A DNA stretch of 64,000 bases from Pogona vitticeps (Eukaryota; Chordata; Lepidosauria; Squamata; Agamidae). Below are positions 55,816 through 64,000 of this stretch, piece by piece. The notes below the pieces were generated by a model. The model searched no databases. It saw only the letters and a program-made list of their open reading frames with translations, and was not told where the DNA came from. Location of the stretch: the NCBI RefSeq assembly GCF_051106095.1, contig NC_135785.1, positions 96,069,001 through 96,133,000 on the forward strand, read 5' to 3'. How positions within the stretch are numbered: position 1 is the stretch's first letter; each line of letters begins with the position of its first letter. The position numbers and the translations under genes were made by a program.

Positions 55816-56012
55816 TACAAACAGTGAAATTGGAGGAGGAGGAAGGTTTTTTTTTAAGTGTTCACCAGTCATGTCAGTTCTTACTTGTTTTGTCTGCCTA
55901 GGAAGACAAGAAACTGCAACAGAATTTTCCTCAGTCCTAGAAGAGGGCAAAGTAATTTGTTTCAGTCTCAGCAGAGAAAATAATGATAGCAAGGATTTTT
56001 GTTTGTTCTCCT

Positions 56013-56058
56013 TCTCTCTCCCTCCCTCCCTCTCTCTCCCTCTCTCTCTCTCTCTCTT
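56013..56058. repeat. (CT)n microsatellite
   Basis: CT/CCT run, nearly pure. Confidence 0.92.
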
Positions 56059-56194
56059 GCAAAATTGAATGAAATACTGCACTAATGCAGATCCTATTCA
56101 ATGCAAATAACACAGCTTTTGCACAATGATGATGGTCGCTGCCTTGTTGACATAAATATTTAAGGGATCAGCTGTGTAAAAAAAGGTTGTTTTT

Positions 56195-57540
56195 ACCTTT
56201 TAAAATTAGGCATCCTTCGGTCTTGAGAGACTATGATAATGTGCTCTGTATGGAGGACTTGGAACAGCATTTAGTGTGGCTGAGAAGGCCAATTAGAGAG
56301 TGACAATCCCTTCCACACTGGAAACAAATACATTCTGTCCCCTGTCCAGCTCCCTGATTTTGCTGCTTTCAGGACTGCCTCGGCCTGCTGGGCAAGTGTC
56401 TCTTCAAAATGGGAGAGGCCATGATGCACCGCCTGCCTGCAGGCGGAATGCTCAGATGTCAAGGTTTCCCATCTGTTGAGGTCCATTCCTAAGGCCTTCA
56501 GATCCTACCTGCAGATATCCTTGTATTGCAGCTGTGGTCTCTCTGGGGAAATTTCTCTGCACTAATTCTCTATGTAGGAGATCTTTTGGAATCTGACCAT
56601 CAGCCATTCTCTTGACATGCCCGAGTCAACGTAGACGTCGCTCTTTCAGTAATGTATACATGCTAGAAACTCCACCTCGTTCTAGGACTATTCTATTTGG
56701 AACTTTGTCCTGCCAGGTGATACCAAAAATGCATCAGAAACAATGCATATGGAACATGTTCAAGTTCCTCTCCTGCCATGCACAAAGGGTCCAGGACTCA
56801 CTGCAGTACAGGAGTGTACTCAGGACACAGGCTCTATAGACCTGGATCTTGGTATATGCCATCAATTTCTTATTAAGCCATACTCTGTTTGTGAGTCTAG
56901 AGAACATGGTAGCTGCTTTGCCAATGCGTTTATCCAGCTCGACATCTAGAGAGAGGGTTAGAGATCGTTGAGCCAAGGTACACAAAGTCATGAACAACCT
57001 CCAATTCTTGTGTGGATATGGTAATAGGAGGGATGTGAGTCAATGCCCTGGCCCATGACTTGTGTTTTCTTCAGGCTGATTGTTAATCCAAAGTCTTGGC
57101 AGGCCTTGCTAAAATGGTTCATGAGTTGCTGGAGGTCTTCAGCAGAGTGGGCAACAACAGCTGTATCATCAGTGAAGAGGAACTCCTGCATGCATTTCAG
57201 CTGGACTGGTCTTCACTCTCAATCTCAAGAGATTAAAGAGCTTTCTATCTGATCTAGTCCGAAGATAGACACCTTCTGTTGCAGTTCCAAAGGCATGCTT
57301 CACCATGACAACAAAAAATATCCCAAATAGGGTTGGCACAAGGGCACAGCCCTGTTTCACTCTGCTTCGGATGTCAAAGGGATCTGATGTTGAGCCATCA
57401 AAAACTACAGTGCCCTTCATATCCTCACGAAAGGACCTGATGATGTTCAGGAGTTGAGGTGGACATCCAATCTTGGGAAGAATTTTTAAAAGGCCGTCCC
57501 TGCTAACCAAATCACAGGCCTTTGTGAGATCTATTTAGGC
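56195..57540 (-). mobile_element. LINE remnant, reverse transcriptase palm to C-terminus
   Basis: Minus strand. It reads KGTVVFDGSTSDPFDIRSRV, KQGCALVPTLFGIFFVVMV and FTDDTAVVAHSAEDLQQLM (catalytic FTDD in place of FADD), followed by DFGLTISLKKTQVMGQG, KRIGKAATMFSRLTNRVWLN, VYRACVLSTLLYCSESWTLC and the end region WETLTSEHSACRQAVHHGLS. The set is a complete C-terminal half with several frame breaks. I recognise the family as a widespread animal LINE but cannot assign the clade with confidence. The 5' half is missing. Confidence 0.82.
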
Positions 57541-57559
57541 CAAAAAGAGTGGCTGTTAT

Positions 57560-59485
57560 TGTTGCCTACATTTCTCCTGCACTTGTCCTGTCCATCTAGA
57601 TCGAAGTCTAACAATAATAGATAAAATAAAACAGTATAATAACATAAAAAACAACAGTAGCAATATAGCTCAAGATGGGAAAAATATTCAAGTGATGACA
57701 GGAGGGGAAGCCTGACTAAAGACCCAGGTCTTACGTTTGCTCTTGAAAACACCCAGCGAGGGAGCCAGACAGATCTCTGGGGGCAGACTGTTCCAAGGGT
57801 AAGGGGTCACTGCCGAGAAGGCCCAGTTTCTTGTTCTTTCTCTCCTGGCCTCCCTTGGCGTTAGGCCCCTCAGCTGCAATCCTGGCTAGAATGAGTGATT
57901 CAGGTAGATCTAGGTGCGAGGAGGTGTTCTGCTAGATATCGAGGTCCTAAACCGTTTAGGGCTTCATATGTCATCATTAACACTTTGAAATCAATGCGGA
58001 AACGAACAGGCAGCCAATGCAAGGCAGCCAGAGTGGGGGAAATATGCTGATATTTTCTCATCCCATTTAGAAGTCTAGCCGCCACATTCTGCACCATTTG
58101 AAGCTTCCACATCAATCTCAAAGGTAGCCCCACATAGAGCGCATTACAGTACTCTAATCTTGAGACTACAAGCACATGGACCAGAGTGGTAAGCACCCCA
58201 ACATCAAGACAGGGACACAGCTGGGCAATCCACCACAGATGTAAATAGGCGGAGTGGACCACTGACGCCACCTGGTTTCCATGATGAGCGCTGGATCCAG
58301 ATGGACCCCCAAGCTGCGAACCTCACTCTTCGCTGTGAGAGATACTCCCCCAAAAGAGAGCGAGTTTCCCAAACCTCCAATGGAGGGGCCACCCACCCTC
58401 AGGACCGCCATCTTGTCTGGGTTCAGCCTCAGTCCATTCTCCTGTATCCATTGCAGTACAGCCTCCAGGCAGCACTGAAGGGATGGAACGGCATCCATTG
58501 TGGTTGGAGAAAAGGAGATGTAGAGCTGGGTGTCATCAGCATACTGATGGCACAAAGCCCCACACCCCCTGATGACCCCACACAGCAGCCTCATGTAGAT
58601 ATTAAACAGCATTGGGGAGCTAATTGAGCCCTGCGGAACCCCACAATTGAGGCTCCATGGGGCTGAAACACTCTCCTCAAGCTATACTTTCTGAGGACAA
58701 TCCTCCAAGAAGGATTGGAGCCAGGCAAGCACCAGATCACTGATTCCAACCTCAGAGAGCCTCCTCAGGAGGATACCGTGGTCGACGGTATCGAAGGCGG
58801 CTAAGATATCAAGGAGGACCAACAAAGACATTTTGCCCCTGTCATCCTCCCTTGGCAGGTCATCAAACAGGGCGACCAATGCTGTTTCTGTACTGTGATG
58901 CAGCCTGAAGCATGACTGGAATGGATCCAGGGCATTATAACCGGTAACTGCTACTTCCTGTGTTGTTTCGACACTGTATGCGAAGCTGGAGTGCACTCTC
59001 CAGAGCACAAAGCCTGGGTAAAATAATATGGAGGATAGACTTTTACCCAAGCAGCAAATCTCCCTCTCCACATCGCTGAAATAGTCCAATGGAAAGCCAA
59101 GAGCCAATACAACTGGTTACAGCAACGTCATAGGAGTTGCCAGAATGACACGAACTGCCTCTGAGACCCCGGCTCCGGATTTTGTGTCAAGGTTAACGCC
59201 TAAAGCCTTTTCCATCGGTGGATATAGCCACAAGGCAATGGAGGTTTGAAATCAGAGTTTTCCTTCTCCTAGATGGGCTGCCTTCCAAGGCTGACGAGCC
59301 CCACCTACCCAGCCTGCTCCCTGATAGTGCGGAGATTAGAACACAGGCCTCCAGCTGCCGAACCTTGCCTTCCAAGAGGACCACCAGCTGACACTTAGAG
59401 CATTTCTACCCAGGCACCTCATTGGCAAGAAAACAGACATGCCACAGGTGTTACAAATGCAACAGATCCTGCACTCTCCATCTCA
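57560..59485 (-). mobile_element. L2-like LINE (copy E) with 5' remnants
   Basis: Minus strand. From 3' to 5': a 3' UTR near 57560, then C-terminal [20 protein letters not shown] and [20 protein letters not shown]. The palm has MLFNIYMRLL and CHQYADDTQLYISFSPT, followed upstream by LLVLLDILAAFDTVDHGILL and ALDPFQSCFRLHHSTETALV. After a loss of the endonuclease region, sequence up to 59485 reads VPGWKCSKCQLVVLLEGKVR then QLEACV, resembling the Cys-rich ORF1 of L2/CR1 LINEs. It has more of the 5' end than copies A, C and D and is diverged from them. Confidence 0.82.
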
Positions 59486-59618
59486 ACTGATTGGTCAGTG
59501 AATTATAAAAGAGAGGAAGTCTGATCCTACCCCTAAAACTTTCCTGCACCCCAGGTGTATGCAATGCTATTTGGCTTTCCTATTTACCAAATAAGAGTAA
59601 AAAACAGAATCAAAGAAT

Positions 59619-59935
59619 TTCGGCTCACACACATTTAATGCCAAAACCCCGCCCCCTCTAACCATGTGGTCAGGGAAAACAAAGGTCAGCCTAGAAGAAA
59701 GTACCTCACCAAATAAAATGTCCTCCCAAACACAGTTCACCTCCAGCCTCAGCTCCTCTTCAGGAAAAGGGCTTAGAGCTTCTGCTCGCACACATTTAAA
59801 GCCAAAACCCCACTCCCTCTGACTGTACAATCAAGGAGAACAAAGGTCAGCCTAGAGGAAAATACCTCACCAAATAAAATGTCTTCCCAAACACAGTTCA
59901 CTTCCTGCCTCATCTCCTCTTCAGGAAAATTGGCT
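59619..59935. repeat. Two-copy tandem direct repeat, 161-base unit
   Basis: Copy 1 is about 59619-59779 and copy 2 is 59780-59935. Both carry 'cacacatttaa.gccaaaacc', 'acaaaggtcagcctagagga/agaa', 'tacctcaccaaataaaatgt' and 'ctcctcttcaggaaaa' in order. Divergence is perhaps 10%. It lies just past the 5' side of L2-like copy E. Confidence 0.9.
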
Positions 59936-61027
59936 GATTATTTTCTTTTAAAATTATCAGCCAATTACTCTGTGTCTGCTGCACTTTTACTTTTTGAGGG
60001 GAATTTTACAGACAGCCAGTTTCTGCAGAAGATGGAGTCCTTGATGAGAAGCCATAGCACTCCTTGCCTTGTCTAGAAGCAAAGAATCTTTCAGGAACTG
60101 CATGCTGCTTGTTGAGGCGTCACCTCGGGTCTAGAAAAGCTGAAATCAACAAGAAGGAATAATTTCCTGAGTATTATTTACATCCTTAATGGTCACCTCC
60201 CCCATCATTGCCACTGGGATAAAGGAGAGACAAAAAGCTTTTGGGAGAAGGCAATAGGAGAGGGGGAACTGTAGTATGAATGTATAGCAGCATCTTTAAA
60301 AAAAGTCAAAACAAGTAAACAAACATCCATTCTCTATCTTTTGTTTCCACAAGGAAGATAACATGCAGAGCCAACCATAACTGCCTGAGGATTGGAGCTA
60401 CCATGCAATATTCGAGGTGCTTCTGAACAAGATGGTGGATATAGATGGGGGCGGAGAGAAAATCATTCATTTGAGTAAATGCATTTGCCGAGCTGTCCTT
60501 TCTTATTTACCTAAAAAACCCAAACAGTTTGAATCAGAATATGTGGACTTCTGCCAATAATTTAGCAATCACAGTAGAGTCTGTGGGGAACACAGTCATA
60601 CACCAACCAATGTAGGGGCCCTATGCTTTGCAGCTGACAGTAAATCCAGAATCCCTTCCCCTAAAGAGGTAACGTAGATAGAAATCACTTACCTAATTCA
60701 GAATTTTTCATATGGGTGTGTAATTGGCCTGAACATTTTTAACAGTCCCATGGGACCTTTTTGGGGAGTGAGGATGGGTATTTAGAGAGGCCGGCCTTGC
60801 TACCACTCTATCTGCCAAAGAAATGGTATTCTGCTGAGGATTACAAATGGTTCTGTTGCCGTGGTGACTCTATCAACAGAACAGTGACTCATAAGAGAAG
60901 AAAGGCAGTGTTGGGAAAGGGGTAACCAGAAGCAAATGAGTCGGCTGTGTATCTTTTCTTGAATTTAACTTGAATGAAGAAGAGTAGAACCAACTAGTAC
61001 TCAAACTCCTGAAGATGAAAAGCAAAA
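59936..61027. other. Unannotated, possible conserved non-coding DNA
   Basis: No repeat recognised. About 60470-60960 is complex sequence with an RFX X-box-like GTTGCCGTGGTGAC at 60855-60868. No exon supported. Confidence 0.4.
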
Positions 61028-61110
61028 AGCACGCTTCTTATATACCGCCCCATAGGACCTCAAGCACTCTCTGGGTGGTTTACAAGTTAATTATGCAGGC
61101 TACACATTGA
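61028..61110 (-). mobile_element. tRNA-derived SINE, 3' tail only
   Basis: On the minus strand it carries TGTAGCCTGCATAATTAACT, GTAAACCACCCAGAGAGTGC and TATGGGGCGGTATATAAGAA, almost the same as the tail at 243-310. 5'-truncated. Confidence 0.8.
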
Positions 61111-62340
61111 AGTGTCAAAACAAGGAATGTGGTGAAGTACAGATCTAGGTTTCAGGAGCACTGCCCAAAAATTAGAATGAGATTAGATTAGTAGAGGTTT
61201 AGAAGGAGAAAGGGTGTGTGTAAGAGGAGTGCACAGTCTGCAGGTTTTGTAGGGCTCTTGGCTGTGGTTTGTACGATCCTGACCAACTTATCTCCATAGC
61301 CCACATGATCAGCTGGTACCTTGGGAAATCGAAATATTTTAGCTAAACATCAAGATAATCTTCAGAAACCCAGACTTGGACAGTACAGCCATTAAAAAGG
61401 AACTGGGGAAATCACCCACACAAGAACAGGTGAGGTATCCTGAAACAGCAGCTCCACTCCCTTTGATAAGAAAGATTAAATTGCTGGTATTGGGCTCAAA
61501 GGTAAATCAACACAATCTGATGTTAGTACCTCCACCATACATCTTTAATTTAACATATAGCTAGGGAATCAACTTGCTCCTTTTTGTTTGTTTGTTTGAT
61601 GATAAAGAAAACAGTCAAAAATCCTCTCCTGAATACTTCAGAAAGAGAGTTAATCCTGTTGGGCAGGCACTAGCTTGTATATATAATATTTTAAACCAGT
61701 AAGCAGGCTCCTGAATAGTCTTTTACAAAAGCCAAAGGAGGAAGATTGTTTTGTTTTTAAAATGAGAGTGTGAAATACTCCTCCTCTCTGAAAAGCAGGG
61801 ACACTGCATGATCTGAAGGTGTCTCGTTTTCATCTGCATAAACACTTCCTTCCAATATGTACTGTTATTTTCGAAGATCAAGATGTGGCAGAAGGACTTC
61901 CTGTTTGTAAGTTCATTATTAACTATTTTAACCCATCTCCTCCTCTGATCTTTTATCTGGAGGTTATTCATGCCTCCACCTCATTCAAAACAATGGCATG
62001 TTATTTTTCATTTTCTGATTAATCAACTGTCTCAACCAACTGGTGTCCCTTGAGGCCTCAATGACCTTCGCTGAAGGGCCCCCTTGTCTGCAGACAGGGT
62101 TTGTCCTAGTGCCTACACAGATTTGTCTTGCTATTCTTGACAGGGAGTCATCATGTAAATTAGGGTACAGGGAGTGAGATCTAATTTATATACATCACTA
62201 AACAGGAGAACTTTCTGACCTAATCTGTGAAAGTTTCAGTAGCATTTTCTAAATGCAAATTAGCAGAACAAGTCTTAAAAATGTTCAAGATTCACTGGAA
62301 ATTCATCTTTGCTCCTAGTTTTTTTTTTTTGTTTTTTTGC
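61111..62340. other. Unannotated, possible conserved non-coding DNA
   Basis: No repeat recognised except TTTG runs near 61586. From about 62010 to 62300 there is complex A/T-rich sequence with homeodomain-like motifs (TGATTAATCA at 62015-62024). Confidence 0.4.
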
Positions 62341-62480
62341 TAATCATCATCATCTTAGAACTGTAGAGCTGGAAGGGACCCTATGGATCAATGTCCAGCC
62401 CCCATCAAGGAGGCACAGTGGGGAATCAAACTACCATCCTCTGGCTCTGCAGCCAGACACCTAAACCAACGAGCTGTACA
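62341..62480 (-). mobile_element. tRNA-derived SINE with CR1-like tail
   Basis: The minus strand starts AGCTCGTTGGTTTAGGTGTC, with a box B-like GGTAGTTTGATTCCCC, and ends GGGTCCCTTCCAGCTCTACA then GTTCTAAGATGATGATGATT. The tail is like the CR1 terminus seen at 41971-42005. Confidence 0.75.
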
Positions 62481-62664
62481 ACAGTTCAGTTTTTAAAAAT
62501 ATAGGCAAACAGTAATTTTCAGAATTTGAATTTTTAGAAGTTTTCTGATCCCATTTAGCTTGAAGCTGCTTCAGGCATGCCAGAGAAACACAGGAAGGAG
62601 AAGCATTAATGACTTTCCTTCTCCTGTTTGCATCTTTTCTTAAAATTGAAGAGAAGATGAAGTT

Positions 62665-62866
62665 GTGATTTATTTATTATTTAAATATATAACCCTGTTC
62701 AACTTAGGGGTCCTAGTGGGGTGTTCAAGGTATATGATCTATCTAAGGAGTGGTTTAATCAGTGCTTCCTCCAGTGAGTTTCCGCAACCAAACAGAAATT
62801 TAAATCCCCAGTTGCTTGAGCCTTTAGTCCATTGCTTTTGCCATTATACCACACTGATTCTCATCA
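62665..62866 (-). mobile_element. Probable tRNA-derived SINE, diverged
   Basis: The minus strand begins CAGTGTGGTATAATGGCAAA, has a box B-like GGGGATTTAAATTTC, and ends in an A/T-rich AATAATAAATAAATC tail near 62665. It is strongly diverged, so the family is uncertain. Confidence 0.5.
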
Positions 62867-63214
62867 TCAAAATATCAACGACATAAAATAAATTTAAAAT
62901 ACAAAGCTGTAGAAAATAAGCATCCAAACAAAGAAAAAAGTTCAACAAATGTAAAAAGGCACTGAAAACTGAAAATACACTTTTCTGTTAGTAAACAAGA
63001 TAGCAGATCAGCACAACCCTTTCTTGAGAGAGGAACTCAACATTCAGATGCCACTACTGAAAGAGCTGTTTCCCTAAAAGAAATCAAGAAATCTGTAAAT
63101 TTCACATAGTTCCTAAATCTTATGTGGTTTCTATTCTATTTCTTCTTAAATCTGTGAATCAAATGAATTGCAAAACCAGACAGGATTTTCAAATCATCTT
63201 CATATCAAATTATA
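62867..63214. other. Short unannotated stretch
   Basis: No feature recognised. Confidence 0.5.
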
Positions 63215-63648
63215 CCGTATTTTTCATGTAGAAGACACACCCATGTATAAAACACCCAATGCTTTTTAAACCCAAAATTTCTCTCATTGCAAGAAAATGA
63301 AGGGGGATGGGAGGGATCAAAGTGATCCACTTTCATTGGAAAAAGTTGCTTTCCCCCTACACTTTTTGCAACAAAAGTGTAGGGGGAAAGTGAGCATCGC
63401 TTCCCGGCAAGAGCACGCCACGCGAACTCTGCAGCCTTTTTTTTTTGCTTGATGGCCATAGGCGAGCAGGTTGGCTGGGACAAGCAATCTTTTAAGGCAG
63501 AAAGGAGGCAGCCAAGATCTCTCCCTGTGGATGAGTGCTGGCAGGGCTTCTCATAGCCGGAGAAGTAAAAGCCCGTGTATAAAATTACTCTCAGTTTTCC
63601 CTCTATTATTTTAGAAAAAAGTGTCATTTTATACATGGAAAAATGCAG
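63215..63648. mobile_element. Non-autonomous element related to the Tigger-type copy
   Basis: The left end CCGTATTTTTCATGTAGAAG pairs with the complement of CTGCATTTTTCCATGTATAA at the right, TA-flanked (63213-63214, 63649-63650). Just inside the right end 'gtgtataaaat' mirrors the terminal 'attttatacatgg'. It contains a perfect 18-nt palindrome at 63349-63390. Same family as 52523-52998. Confidence 0.82.
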
Positions 63649-63650
63649 TA

Positions 63651-64000
63651 TTCCTGGACAATCTGAAATTCTCCCTTCCTGTGCCCCCTCCAGAAAAGAA
63701 ATCAGGGACAGAAGAATTTCCCAGAAGCCTTTTAAGCAATGTTATTTTTCACCCATAAAATAGATTATAATTGAGAGGCAATTCTGATGTTCCTTTCTCA
63801 GGCAAAATAGCCCCAATTAATCGAACAGCAAAATTAAAACATGGAGATGTATTAATTTAAAGCATTTTTTGCCCTGTCTTTTAGTTAGAGGATACCTTTA
63901 TAGCTTACATATCAATCCAAAACCAAGACAATCCCTGCTGATGGCTTAAGATCTAAAAGACACAACTAGGGTTGCAAAAAACTCTATTCTGAGTTAGTTA
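63651..64000. other. Unannotated end of window
   Basis: No feature recognised in the last 350 bases. Confidence 0.5.

Noticed and set aside
59500-59515. TATA-like TTATAAAAGAGAGG as a host promoter
   Set aside because: Lies between LINE remnants and the tandem repeat on the strand opposite to the LINE; no gene follows it.

Overview
The window reads as intergenic DNA from a squamate reptile (lizard or snake), most likely a lizard. The basis is the repeat mix: BovB (RTE) LINEs, tRNA-derived SINEs of the Sauria type, L2-like and CR1 LINEs, DIRS-type fossils, a Ty3/gypsy element, Tigger/pogo-type DNA transposons with many short TA-flanked derivatives, and hAT-like foldback elements. I find no host protein-coding exon, rRNA or tRNA gene that I can support. 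The only long intact reading frames belong to mobile elements.

Layout. 0-5.7 kb: CR1, a BovB broken into three opposed pieces with a SINE inserted in it, several SINEs, and the 3' end of an L2-like LINE. 5.9-9.6 kb: three short inverted-repeat DNA elements around unique sequence. 9.8-15.4 kb: two DIRS-type fossils facing each other around an L2-like remnant, a possible solo LTR, and a reverse-strand BovB with its endonuclease. 16.6-17.1 kb: two short DNA elements. 19.0-24.6 kb: a young Ty3/gypsy element of Gmr1-like type with 533-bp LTRs that look identical by eye, a SCAN-like capsid, and integrase-related parts ahead of reverse transcriptase. 25-31 kb: a SINE split by a hAT-like element, LINE tails and microsatellites. 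32.3-34.0 and 48.6-50.2 kb: two similar L2-like LINEs, both on the minus strand. 39.8-43.6 kb: a 3.8-kb Tigger/pogo-type transposon with matching ends and an open 442-codon transposase. 50.6-55.4 kb: four DNA-element copies and a SINE. 55.4-59.9 kb: LINE remnants and a two-copy 161-bp tandem repeat just beyond a LINE 5' end. 61-63.6 kb: SINEs and one more short DNA element.

How the parts relate. The SINEs appear to borrow the 3' tails of LINEs also present here (BovB, L2-like, CR1), which fits mobilisation by those LINEs. The short TA-flanked elements share end sequence and end architecture with the transposase-bearing Tigger-type element, which could be a source of transposase for some of them. 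Stretches without repeats (about 6.6-7.0, 26.3-26.6, 46.3-46.8, 60.5-61.0 and 62.0-62.3 kb) are the places to look for conserved regulatory DNA. Nothing here is clearly a new biological system. All family names come from recognition of motifs and repeat sequence by eye, not from searches.
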